A stretch of 23,955 nt of DNA from JAAYZM01 sp964510785. Lineage in GTDB: Bacteria > Actinomycetota > Actinomycetes > Actinomycetales > Cellulomonadaceae. Positions 1 to 7,666 of the stretch are shown here, one piece after another. Each line of letters begins with the position of its first letter. Positions within the stretch are counted from its first letter, which is position 1. The notes below the pieces were generated by a model. The model did no database searches and was not told where the DNA came from. It saw only the letters and a list, made by a program, of their open reading frames with translations. The position numbers and the translations under genes were made by a program. Location of the stretch: assembly GCA_964510785.1 (NCBI GenBank), contig CAZECM010000050.1, positions 1 to 23,955 of the forward strand, in the 5' to 3' direction.

Positions 1-1
1 C

Positions 2-274
2 CAGGGCCTCGGCGCGAACTTCGTGCCGGAGATCCTCGACACGACCATCTACGACGAGGTGTTCGACGTCGACGCCGAGACCGCCGTCAAGGTGGCTCGC
101 CGCGCCGCGGCCGAAGAGGGCCTCCTCGTGGGCATCTCCTCGGGTGCGGCCCTGCATGCCGCGATCGAGGTCGGCAAGCGCCCGGAGAACGCCGGCAAGC
201 TCATCGTCGTCGTCATCCCGTCCTTCGGCGAGCGCTACCTGTCCTCCGTGCTCTACGCGGACCTGCTGGACTGA
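2..274 (+). CDS. cysK: Cysteine synthase A, C-terminal part (5' truncated by window edge)
   Basis: The last 90 codons of an O-acetylserine sulfhydrylase, the PLP enzyme that makes cysteine from O-acetylserine and sulfide in the cytoplasm. The reading frame is open from base 2, so the first 'start' at 23 is internal and the real start lies left of the window. Visible family hallmarks are the GLLVGISSGAAL segment, which contacts the PLP phosphate/substrate region in this fold, and the C-terminal VVVIPSFGERYLSS block, which in most CysK proteins reads as PDxGERYLST. The gene ends in TGA only 2 nt before the cysE start, so the two are translationally close and form a cysK-cysE operon. The fold type II paralogue cystathionine beta-synthase is unlikely given the adjacent cysE and the short C-terminus without CBS domains. 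Confidence 0.93.
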   Translation, partial: QGLGANFVPEILDTTIYDEVFDVDAETAVKVARRAAAEEGLLVGISSGAALHAAIEVGKRPENAGKLIVVVIPSFGERYLSSVLYADLLD

Positions 275-276
275 CC

Positions 277-876
277 ATGCTCCCCGACCGGTCCGGCTCA
301 CGGCAGGGCTTCCTCGCGACCCTGCGCGAGGACCTCGCCACGGCTCAGCTGCGCGACCCCGCAGCCCGGAGCCGCATCGAGGTCGCGCTCGGCTACCCCG
401 GTCTGCACGCGGTGTGGGCGTACCGGGTCGCGCACTGGTTGTGGCGCGACCCGGGCGCCCGGCTGCCCGCCCGGCTGGTCTCGCAGCTCGCTCGCTTCCT
501 CACGGGCATCGAGATCCACCCCGGGGCGCAGATCGGGCGACGGCTGTTCATCGACCACGGCATGGGCGTCGTCATCGGCGAGACCACCGTGATCGGCGAC
601 GACGTGCTGCTGTTCCACGGCTCGACGCTGGGCGGCAAGATGATGCGCAAGGGCAAGCGGCACCCCACGGTGGGCAACAACGTCGTGATCGGGGCGGGCG
701 CGAAGGTGCTCGGCCCGGTATGGATCGGTGATGGCGCCCAGGTCGGGGCGAACGCCGTCGTCGTGCACGACGTGCCTGCCGACGCCGTGGCCGTGGGCGT
801 CCCCGCGAGGATCCGGCACGCCCGACCCGACTGGCCCGCCGCACCCACGGTCGACGACCCCGCGATCTACATCTGA
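277..876 (+). CDS. cysE: Serine O-acetyltransferase
   Basis: A 199-aa enzyme that acetylates L-serine with acetyl-CoA to give O-acetylserine, the substrate of CysK. The N-terminal helical region (to about residue 70) is followed by a left-handed beta-helix of hexapeptide repeats (about 75-180). Catalytic-region residues D93-H94 in FIDHGMGVVIGE are seen, as is the GKRHPTV motif at 126-132. The length matches the short EpsC-type CysE group rather than the 270-aa enterobacterial form. The ATG at 277 follows the cysK stop by 2 nt; coupling to cysK probably substitutes for a strong ribosome binding site. Its 3' end overlaps the convergent PfkB kinase gene by 10 bp (867-876), leaving no room for a terminator between the two units. 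Confidence 0.95.
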   Translation: MLPDRSGSRQGFLATLREDLATAQLRDPAARSRIEVALGYPGLHAVWAYRVAHWLWRDPGARLPARLVSQLARFLTGIEIHPGAQIGRRLFIDHGMGVVIGETTVIGDDVLLFHGSTLGGKMMRKGKRHPTVGNNVVIGAGAKVLGPVWIGDGAQVGANAVVVHDVPADAVAVGVPARIRHARPDWPAAPTVDDPAIYI

Positions 877-1808
877 GGCTCGACCTCACCCGGTAGCGGC
901 GGCCGCGCACCCATGCGGGACACGGCCTGCCGGGCGAGCGCGGCACCGGCCTCGACCGCCGTGACGTCGTCCTCCCCGCGCGTCCACGCATCGAGGAAGC
1001 CCGCGCAGAACGAGTCGCCGGCCCCCGTCGAGTCGAGCGCGGGGATGCGGTCCGTGGGCACGTGCAGGGCGCGCCCTCCGGCCCGGGCGACCACGGCGCC
1101 GTCCCCGTCGAGCGTGACGACGGCCGTGGCGTAGTGCGCCGTGAGGGCCTCGGCCGCAGCGATCGGGTCGTCCGTCCCGGCGAGCTCGAACGCCTCGTCC
1201 CGGTTCGGGAACGTCAGTGCCGAACCCGTGGTCCACGCGAGGAACTGCTCGACGCCGACGTCCCGCAGGAACGCGACCGAGCTCGGGTCGACCGAGACCG
1301 GCACGCCCAGCTCGCGCGCCCGCGCCATGAGCGCGAGCATCGTCTCCCGGACCGCCGGCTCGAAGAACGAGTAACCGGAGATGTGCAGCAGCGCGGCGGT
1401 CTCGAGGACACCGTCGGGCACGTCCCCGGGCACGAGGTTGAGGTTCGCCGCGCGGTCCGTGAGCATCGTGCGGCGACCCTGCGCGTCGACGACGATGACG
1501 ATCGTCCCCGTCTCGGCCTCGGTGTCGACCGCGAGGCGTGCCTTGACCCCGAAGCGAGCGAGGTAGTCGGTGTGGAAGGCGTGGTCGCCCTCCCCCACAC
1601 GCCCCACGAAGGTCACGTCGGTGCCGGCGCTGCCGAGCCAGCAGGCGAGGTTCGCCGCCGAGCCGCCGGGACGTCGCACGATCTGGGCCCTGGTGTCGGA
1701 GTCCGTGGTGATCTCGGCGAGCGGGCGGACGAGGACGTCGTTGATGACGTCCCCGACCACCAGCACGCCGCCACGGCTCGGCCGTCGACCGGCCGCGGCG
1801 CCCGTCAT
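867..1808 (-). CDS. PfkB-family carbohydrate kinase, probable pseudouridine kinase
   Basis: A 313-aa ribokinase-fold kinase. It has the N-terminal GDVINDVLV strand (19-27), the substrate-binding PGGSAANLA loop (47-55) and the C-terminal DSTGAGDSFCAGF anion hole with catalytic base D265. The ATG at 1808 forms a 4-bp ATGA overlap with the psuG stop. Tight coupling to PsuG argues that it phosphorylates pseudouridine to pseudouridine-5'-phosphate, the PsuG substrate; this is inferred from context, since PfkB kinases are hard to assign by sequence. It could instead be a general nucleoside or sugar kinase. It is the last gene of the long leftward operon and overlaps the end of cysE. An upstream extension of this open frame through psuG is only a shadow. 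Confidence 0.88.
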   Translation of the reverse strand: MTGAAAGRRPSRGGVLVVGDVINDVLVRPLAEITTDSDTRAQIVRRPGGSAANLACWLGSAGTDVTFVGRVGEGDHAFHTDYLARFGVKARLAVDTEAETGTIVIVVDAQGRRTMLTDRAANLNLVPGDVPDGVLETAALLHISGYSFFEPAVRETMLALMARARELGVPVSVDPSSVAFLRDVGVEQFLAWTTGSALTFPNRDEAFELAGTDDPIAAAEALTAHYATAVVTLDGDGAVVARAGGRALHVPTDRIPALDSTGAGDSFCAGFLDAWTRGEDDVTAVEAGAALARQAVSRMGARPPLPGEVEPQM

Positions 1809-2731
1809 GACGAGTCGCGCGCCGCCCACGCGGTGGCGATCTGGCCACCGAGGGCGATGTTGTTGCACGCGATGTCGATGTTGACCTCCATGCTCTTGCC
1901 ACCGGTGTTCTTCTGGAAGTAGTCGAGCAGGAAGGGCGTGACCTCCTTGCCGCCGATGCCACGCGCCTCGACCTGGGCGAGGGCCTCGGTGAGCACCTTG
2001 TCGTGCAGCGCGGGGTCGAGCTGCTGGTCGAGCGGCAGCGGGTTCGCGACGAGCACGGCGCTGCTCAGCCCGAGCGCGTCCTGGTTCGCCATGATCTGCG
2101 CGATCTCCTCGGGCGACTCGACGGCCCAGTCGATCTCGAACCCCGAGTCGCTCAGGTAGAAGCCCGGGTAGTGCTTCGTGTGGTACCCGACGACCGTGAC
2201 GCCGAGGGACTCGAGGCGCTCGAGCGTGCCGTGGATGTCGAGGATCGACTTCGCGCCGGCCGAGACGACCGTGATCGGCAGCTTCGAGACCATCGTGAGG
2301 TCGGCCGACTCGTCGAACGTCTCCTGCGCGCCGCGGTGCACGCCGCCCAGGCCACCGGTCGAGAAGACCCGGACGCCGCCGAGGTGCGCGAGGAGCGCCG
2401 TGGCGGCGACGGTCGTGGCGCCCGTGATGCCCTGCGCCATCGCGACGGCCAGGTCGCGGCTCGAGACCTTGACGACGGAGGTGTCCTCCGCGAGGCGGAC
2501 CAGCTCCGCGTCCTCGAGGCCGATGCGGGGTACGCCGTCGATGAGCGCGATGGTGGCGGGCGTGACGCCGGCGTCCGTGAGCACGGCCTCGAACTGGCGG
2601 GCGACCGCGAGGTTGCGCGGGCGCGGGAAGCCGTGCGAGATGATCGTCGACTCGAGGGCGACGACGGGGCGCCCCTCGGCGAGGGCGTCGGCGACCTGCG
2701 GGGAGAGGACGACGGGGGTGTCGGTGGTCAT
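1805..2731 (-). CDS. psuG: Pseudouridine-5'-phosphate glycosidase
   Basis: A 308-aa enzyme that breaks the C-glycosidic bond of pseudouridine-5'-phosphate to give uracil and ribose-5-phosphate. It has the characteristic VALESTIISHGFPRPRN block with E27, a Lys in VVKVSSRDL (K88), the STGGLGGVHRG loop (124-134) and the SAGAKSILDI segment whose K161 aligns by motif with the Schiff-base Lys of E. coli PsuG. Length matches the family (about 310 aa). The start at 2731 is supported by a good AAGGAG about 7 nt upstream and by an ATGA overlap with the MFS stop; the downstream kinase overlaps the same way. Identification is strong because PsuG has no close paralogous families. Confidence 0.96.
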   Translation of the reverse strand: MTTDTPVVLSPQVADALAEGRPVVALESTIISHGFPRPRNLAVARQFEAVLTDAGVTPATIALIDGVPRIGLEDAELVRLAEDTSVVKVSSRDLAVAMAQGITGATTVAATALLAHLGGVRVFSTGGLGGVHRGAQETFDESADLTMVSKLPITVVSAGAKSILDIHGTLERLESLGVTVVGYHTKHYPGFYLSDSGFEIDWAVESPEEIAQIMANQDALGLSSAVLVANPLPLDQQLDPALHDKVLTEALAQVEARGIGGKEVTPFLLDYFQKNTGGKSMEVNIDIACNNIALGGQIATAWAARDSS

Positions 2732-3951
2732 GATGGATCTCCTTCGAGAACTCGTTCGGTATCGGTGAGAGCCGCGACATGAGAGTTCACGGTCGACCGC
2801 GGACCGGCGAGCCGGACCGCGGCCAGGGCGCAGAGAGCCGTCACGGGGACGGCCCAGAACGCCATGCTGAGTCCCACGGCGTCGGCCAGCCGGCCGAGCA
2901 GCAGGGGGAACACGATCGACGTGCCCGAGGAGAGCAGCGTCGCCCGGGCGACGACGGCGTCCGCGCGCCCGGGTGGCGCCCCGCTCACGACGAACGCGAC
3001 CGAGGCGGGGTACAGGTTGGCGGCGGCCGCGCCCGCGAGGACGGCGGCGACGACGGCGAGCCACACCGTCTGCGCCTGCGACAGCACGACGGCGGCGAGC
3101 AGGGCGAGCAGGAGCGATCCGGTCAGGACCCCGGCACCGCCCCGGCGGGGCAGCAGCCGCGTACCGAGCACGCGAGCTGCGAGGATGACTCCCCACATGA
3201 CGGCCGTCACGAGCGCCGCGGTCTGCGGGGTGTGACCACCGACCGCGACGAGGTGCGTCGCGAGCCAGAACAGGAAAGACCACTCGACGGCCACGCACAG
3301 GCACATCGCGACGAGCGACACCCCGGGGCGGTCCAGGGTCCACCCGCCGGTGCGCCCACCCTCGGACACGACGGGGTCGACGACGGCGTCCCGGCGCACC
3401 TTGACGAGCCACGGCACCACGAGCGCGGCGAGCACGAGACCTTGCGCGAGGGGCAGCGTGCGCCAGCCCGTCACGGCCGCAGTGAGCACGGGGAGCCCGA
3501 ACAACGCCGCGACGGCCCCGACGGAGTAGGCGAGGTTGTACTCACCGATCATCCGCGGTGCAGCACTCCCCGAACGTGCCACGAGGAGCGACTGGCCCAC
3601 GATGAGCGCACCGCCCACCGTGAAGCCGACGAGCACGAGCGCCACGATGCTCCACACCGGGCCGCGTGCCGCGGCAAGCAGTCCCGCAGCGACGACGGCG
3701 AGCACCGCGATCCCGAGCAGCATCGCCTCGCGACCCACTCGCCGGCGCACCCGCTCCGCGACGAGCCCGGCCGTGAGCCCGCCCACCCCGAGCGCCGTGA
3801 TGTGGAGGCTCTCGACGGTGTGGCTCATGTCGAACTCGGCCTGCAGGAACGGCAGCAGCCCGCCGACGCCGGCCTGGAGCACCGCGAGCGTCGCGATGAG
3901 CGCGAACAACGCCCACGTGAGCCCGTCGCGCCGCACAGGAAGCACCGTCAC
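2728..3951 (-). CDS. MFS transporter, 12-TM, substrate unknown
   Basis: A 407-aa integral membrane protein with about 12 hydrophobic segments in two halves, the cytoplasmic loop of the first half carrying an RVRRRVGRE stretch in the usual MFS motif-A area. The start is taken as GTG at 3951, because it makes a GTGA 4-bp overlap with the SDR stop and the sequence after it (TVLPVRRDG followed by the first TM) is a normal MFS N-terminus; the same frame is open far upstream but that part is a shadow of the SDR gene. It ends in an ATGA overlap with psuG, so it is co-translated with the pseudouridine genes. It could import pseudouridine or another modified nucleoside, or export released bases such as uracil; the sequence alone does not decide. 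Confidence 0.86.
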   Translation of the reverse strand: MTVLPVRRDGLTWALFALIATLAVLQAGVGGLLPFLQAEFDMSHTVESLHITALGVGGLTAGLVAERVRRRVGREAMLLGIAVLAVVAAGLLAAARGPVWSIVALVLVGFTVGGALIVGQSLLVARSGSAAPRMIGEYNLAYSVGAVAALFGLPVLTAAVTGWRTLPLAQGLVLAALVVPWLVKVRRDAVVDPVVSEGGRTGGWTLDRPGVSLVAMCLCVAVEWSFLFWLATHLVAVGGHTPQTAALVTAVMWGVILAARVLGTRLLPRRGGAGVLTGSLLLALLAAVVLSQAQTVWLAVVAAVLAGAAAANLYPASVAFVVSGAPPGRADAVVARATLLSSGTSIVFPLLLGRLADAVGLSMAFWAVPVTALCALAAVRLAGPRSTVNSHVAALTDTERVLEGDPS

Positions 3952-4757
3952 TGCAAGGTCGCCCCTGCGTCGAGGACGATCTGGGAACCGGTCATGTAGC
4001 GCGCCTCCGAGGAGCTGAGCCAGCGGACGGCGTGCGCGACGTCGATCGGCTCCATGCGCGTGATGGGCAGGGGCAGCGTCAGGACCTCGCCCACGCCGGG
4101 CGCCGTCGCCTGCCAGTGCTCCGCCGCGGGGTTCTGCGTCATCTCGGTGGCCGTGCCGCCCGGATGCACCATGTTGACGCGGATGAAGGCACCAGCGAGC
4201 TCGAGCGCGAGCGACTTGAGCAGGCCCACGAGCCCGCTCTTCGCCGCCGCGTAGTGCCCGATCGTCTGCATCGGCTTGACCGCCGCCGTCGAACCGACGA
4301 ACACGATGGATCCGCCGCGCCCCTGCTCGAGGAGCGTCGGCACCGCGGCCCGCACGGTGTTCCAGGTGCCGGTGAGCACGACGTCGATCATCGTGCGCCA
4401 CTGGTCCTCGGTCGCCTGCCACGTCGACGTCGGCCAGCTCGCGATGCCCGCGTTCGCGACGACGACGTCGAGGCCGCCGAAGGTCTCCACGGCGAGCGCC
4501 ACGGCCGCCTCGAGATCGGCGATCTCACGCACGTCGACGTAGGCGCTCACGGCCCGGCCCCCGGCGGCCTCGATGAGCGACACCGTCTCGGCGAGCTCTT
4601 CGTTGCTCGCCGTGCCATAGGTCAGACCGTCGACCTGGCGGGCGAGGTCCGTGACGACCACGGCGGCCCCGGCCTCCGCGAGCGAGAGCGCCGTGGCCCT
4701 GCCGATGCCGCGCGCGGCACCCGTGACGAGGGCCACCTGGCCGGTGAGGTCGATCAT
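3948..4757 (-). CDS. SDR-family NAD-dependent oxidoreductase with mycofactocin-type insertion
   Basis: A 269-aa classical Rossmann dehydrogenase. It has the TGAARGIG nucleotide loop (12-19), NAG (102-104), catalytic S156 and the Y169/K173 pair in HYAAAKSG. Between beta2 and alpha3 (about 37-66) it has extra sequence, VDGLTYGTASNEELAETV followed by SLIEAAGGRAVSAYVDVRE. This resembles the insertion of mycofactocin-coupled/carveol-dehydrogenase-like SDRs, in which NAD is held tightly; an ordinary SDR is shorter here. The gene is coupled by 4-bp overlaps to the upstream nucleoside hydrolase and the downstream MFS gene. It may oxidise ribose, a nucleoside or another alcohol released in this pathway; the substrate is unknown. 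Confidence 0.88.
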   Translation of the reverse strand: MIDLTGQVALVTGAARGIGRATALSLAEAGAAVVVTDLARQVDGLTYGTASNEELAETVSLIEAAGGRAVSAYVDVREIADLEAAVALAVETFGGLDVVVANAGIASWPTSTWQATEDQWRTMIDVVLTGTWNTVRAAVPTLLEQGRGGSIVFVGSTAAVKPMQTIGHYAAAKSGLVGLLKSLALELAGAFIRVNMVHPGGTATEMTQNPAAEHWQATAPGVGEVLTLPLPITRMEPIDVAHAVRWLSSSEARYMTGSQIVLDAGATLQ

Positions 4758-5740
4758 CGTGCCACCTCCGCGGCGAGCGGGATCGCCGAGTCGCCCGCGC
4801 CCGCGATGAGCTCCACGAGCGCGTCACCGAACGTGGGGTCGGACTCGAGGACGACGACGCAGTGGGCGCCGTCCTGCTCCGGGTACCCCATGTACTTGCC
4901 ACGCAGGTCGCACACCGTCTGACCGTGCGCGGGCCCCCCGGTGACGACGTGGGCGTTGACGGTCGGGGCGAGGTCCGGGACGACCGTCCCCGCGGCGATC
5001 GCGACCGCGAGCGCGTCGTGCAGGCACGAACGGCGCTCCCCGAAGGAGTTCTGGGCGAAGAACTCCATGTAGAAGTCGAGGATGCGCGAGGTGTACTGCC
5101 CGATCGTCCCGCCCGCCGCGAGCCGTTCGCGGTGGGACTCGTCGAGCAGGGTACGCATCGTGACGTCGAGGCCCACCATCGTGATGGTCCACGGCGCGGC
5201 GAACAGGGCCGCGGCGGCCTCGGCGTCGTGCCAGATGTTCGCCTCGGCGACCTCGGTGACGTTGCCCGGGGCCTCGGCGGCGCCGCCCATGATGGTGATG
5301 CCGCGCACGAGCGAGGGCAGCTCGGGGCACATGGCGAGGGCGATCGCGATGTTGGTCATGGGGCCGACGGCGACGATCTCGATCTCGCCGGGGTGGGCCC
5401 GCGCGAGCCGGACGATCTGCTCGGCGGCGGACTCGGCCACGGGCTCGCCGACGACGCGCCCCGTGCCCGCGTTGCCCTGACCGTCGTCACCGTGGACGTG
5501 GTAGGCGAGGTTCAGCTCACCACCCGCGAGGGGACCCGCGGCGCCTCGCGCGACGGGGATGTCGGGGCGTCCGGCCATGTGCAGGGTGTGCAGGCAGTTG
5601 CGCGTGGCGGTGGCGACGTCGACGTTGCCCCACACGGAGCCGAGACCCACGAGGTCGATCTCCTCGTGCAGGACGGCGTAGAGGATCGCGAGGGTGTCGT
5701 CGACGCCGGTGTCGCAGTCGAGGATCATCTTGACGGGCAT
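4754..5740 (-). CDS. Nucleoside hydrolase 1 (IUNH family)
   Basis: A 328-aa inosine-uridine-type nucleoside N-ribohydrolase, which hydrolyses a ribonucleoside to base and ribose using bound calcium. The N-terminal Asp cluster is DCDTGVDD (D8, D10, D14, D15), followed by HGDDGQGN (84-90), the VGPMTN loop and the C-terminal H241-D242 pair of the active site. Where the sister hydrolases NH2, NH4 and NH5 have PAAEFNI, this one has VAEANIWHD (164-172), the same as the hydrolase encoded at 6725-7666. The start at 5740 has AAGGAG about 9 nt upstream. It overlaps the SDR gene by 4 bp and lies 25 bp after the previous hydrolase. Base preference cannot be read from the motifs. Confidence 0.93.
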   Translation of the reverse strand: MPVKMILDCDTGVDDTLAILYAVLHEEIDLVGLGSVWGNVDVATATRNCLHTLHMAGRPDIPVARGAAGPLAGGELNLAYHVHGDDGQGNAGTGRVVGEPVAESAAEQIVRLARAHPGEIEIVAVGPMTNIAIALAMCPELPSLVRGITIMGGAAEAPGNVTEVAEANIWHDAEAAAALFAAPWTITMVGLDVTMRTLLDESHRERLAAGGTIGQYTSRILDFYMEFFAQNSFGERRSCLHDALAVAIAAGTVVPDLAPTVNAHVVTGGPAHGQTVCDLRGKYMGYPEQDGAHCVVVLESDPTFGDALVELIAGAGDSAIPLAAEVAR

Positions 5741-5765
5741 GAGCTGGTACTCCTTGGGGTGGTTC

Positions 5766-6716
5766 TCAGCGGGTCCGGGCGTCGAGGGCGACGACGCGCT
5801 CGACGAGCAGGCGGTTGAAGGCGGCGGCGTCGACCTCGAGGGCGACGTCCGCGTTGGGGGTCGCCTTGGCGACGTCGTCGACGTCGACGACGGTCATGCC
5901 GCGGGTCAGCGCGCCGGCGCACTCGACGTCGACGTACAGGTGTCGGGTCGTGACGAGGCTCGGGTCGATGACGGCCGCGACCGCGAGCGAGTCGTGCTGC
6001 GCGGTCGACGTCGTGCCCGCGACCTCGAGGTAGTAGGCGGTGTAGAACTCGACCATCGCGAGGACGGCGCCCGCGACCGGGCCACCGCCGTCGCGCAGCG
6101 CGTCCCAGTCCTCCGGGGCGGTGAGCGCCTGGTGGGTCACGTCGAGGCCCACCATCGTCACGGGGATGCCCGCGGCGAAGACCCGCGCGGCCGCGTCCGG
6201 GTCGAACCAGATGTTGAACTCGGCGGCGGGCGTCATGTTCCCGATGACGCGCGCGCCACCGCCCATGAGCACGATCCGCCCGAGCTTGGCCGCCGACCTC
6301 GGGAACGCCGCGATCAGGACGGCGACGTTCGTCAGCGGCCCGAGCGCGACGAGGGTCACTGGTTCGGTGCTCGCCTCGATGACGTCGACCATGAGCTGGA
6401 CGGCGGACCGCACGTCCGCCTCTCGCGGGGCGGCTGGCAGCACGACGCCGCCGAAGCCGTCCGCGCCGTGCGTGGCCGGGTCCGGGGCGGAGTCGGTGCG
6501 CACGAGCGGCAGGTTCGCGCCGGCGCCGACGGGCACGTCGTCGCGCCCGAGCAGGTGGAGCAGGTTGAGAGCGTTCGCCGTGGTGTGCGCGAGGCCGGTG
6601 TTCCCGCCCACGGTCGTGACGGCGCGCACGTCGAGCTCGGGGCTCGCGAAGGCGAGCATGAGCGCGAGCGCGTCGTCGATGCCCGGGTCGGTGTCGATGA
6701 TGACGGGGGTGGACAT
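5766..6716 (-). CDS. Nucleoside hydrolase 2 (IUNH family)
   Basis: A 316-aa nucleoside N-ribohydrolase. It carries the canonical DTDPGIDD cluster (D8, D10, D14, D15), GPLTN (126-130), MGGG, PAAEFNI (163-169) and H241-D242. These are the same core positions as in the well-studied Crithidia-type enzymes, so it should be catalytically competent on purine and/or pyrimidine ribonucleosides. The start at 6716 follows a strong AGGAGG six to seven nt upstream, and the previous gene's stop is 8 nt before the ATG, so the SD lies at that junction. A long upstream extension of the frame is not used. It belongs to the EFN subtype together with the hydrolases at 7663-8619 and 15944-16873. Confidence 0.94.
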   Translation of the reverse strand: MSTPVIIDTDPGIDDALALMLAFASPELDVRAVTTVGGNTGLAHTTANALNLLHLLGRDDVPVGAGANLPLVRTDSAPDPATHGADGFGGVVLPAAPREADVRSAVQLMVDVIEASTEPVTLVALGPLTNVAVLIAAFPRSAAKLGRIVLMGGGARVIGNMTPAAEFNIWFDPDAAARVFAAGIPVTMVGLDVTHQALTAPEDWDALRDGGGPVAGAVLAMVEFYTAYYLEVAGTTSTAQHDSLAVAAVIDPSLVTTRHLYVDVECAGALTRGMTVVDVDDVAKATPNADVALEVDAAAFNRLLVERVVALDARTR

Positions 6717-6724
6717 GGGGCCTC

Positions 6725-7666
6725 CTAGGCGCCGAGCGCGGTGAGGAAGCGCTCGTAGAACGTGGTGCGGTCGAAGTCCGTGACGACGCGCACGACCCCG
6801 GGCTCGCGGGGATCGGTCGGGTCGGGCTCGTAGCCGCGCAGGTCCGCGACCGTCTGGCCGCGCGTGTGCTCGCCGCGCAGCTCGATCGTGGCGCGCACGA
6901 GGCGGTAGCTCGCGAGGTCCTCGTCGAGCGCGACGGCGATCGCGAGCGGGTCGTGCATGGCGCACGTGCGCTCACCCGCGATCGGCTCGTACACGTCGAG
7001 GTAGTGCTGCATCGCGGCCCACAGGAGCTTGCCGTGCGGCGTGGTGACGGCGGCGAGCCGCTCCATCGCCCACACCGGCAGCATCGCGGTCATCGTGGAC
7101 TCGAGGCCCACGTGGACCACGTCCCACGGAGCCGCGAGCACGAGCGCGGCGGCCTCCGGGTCGTGCCAGAAGTTGGCCTCCGCGACGGAGGACGCGTTGC
7201 CCGGTACCCCGACCGCACCGCCCATGACGACGACGCGCCGCACGAGGTCCGGCAGCTCCGGGTCGAGCAGGAGCGCGAGGCCGATGTTCGTCATCGGCCC
7301 CACGGCCACGAGCGTCAGCTCGCCCGGGCGCTCCCTGGCCAGCCGGACGATCTCGGCCGCGGCGAGGGTCCCGGCGAGGGGACGCGTCGAGGCCGGCGGG
7401 TTCGAGTTGCCCAGGCCGTCGTCCCCGTGGACGAACTCCGCGGTCAGGAGGGGCTGGGCGATGGGACGCGCCGCACCGAGGTGCACGGGCACGGTGTCGA
7501 GCCCGACGGCGTCGAGCACCGTGAGGGTGTTGCGCGCGCCGACCTCGACGGGCACGTTGCCGTGCGTCACGGTGCAGGCGACGAAGTCGGCACCGTTGCC
7601 CGCGCCGTACATGATCGCCATGGCGTCGTCGACGCCCGTGTCGCAGTCGAAGATGATCGCCGTCAC
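6725..7666 (-). CDS. Nucleoside hydrolase 3 (IUNH family)
   Basis: A 313-aa nucleoside N-ribohydrolase with DCDTGVDD (D7, D9, D13, D14), HGDDGLGN (80-87), VGPMTN (122-127), VAEANFWHD (161-169) and H238-D239. These features, including AEIVRLAR and the WHDPEAA block, make it the closest paralogue of the hydrolase at 4754-5740. The GTG at 7666 is chosen because it gives a GTGA 4-bp overlap with the stop of the preceding hydrolase and the conserved Asp strand begins right after it. The same frame stays open upstream through the neighbouring genes as a shadow of more than 800 codons, which is not a real fusion. Substrate preference is unknown. Confidence 0.92.
   Translation of the reverse strand: MTAIIFDCDTGVDDAMAIMYGAGNGADFVACTVTHGNVPVEVGARNTLTVLDAVGLDTVPVHLGAARPIAQPLLTAEFVHGDDGLGNSNPPASTRPLAGTLAAAEIVRLARERPGELTLVAVGPMTNIGLALLLDPELPDLVRRVVVMGGAVGVPGNASSVAEANFWHDPEAAALVLAAPWDVVHVGLESTMTAMLPVWAMERLAAVTTPHGKLLWAAMQHYLDVYEPIAGERTCAMHDPLAIAVALDEDLASYRLVRATIELRGEHTRGQTVADLRGYEPDPTDPREPGVVRVVTDFDRTTFYERFLTALGA

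Noticed and set aside
867..2780. A 637-codon frame suggesting a PsuG-kinase fusion protein
   Set aside because: The PsuG sequence is in a different frame and ends in TGA at 1805-1807. The kinase begins at the overlapping ATG, so these are two proteins.
2728..4422. A 564-codon frame suggesting an N-terminal extension of the MFS protein
   Set aside because: The first 157 codons are a shadow of the SDR gene, and the GTG at 3951 overlaps the SDR stop.
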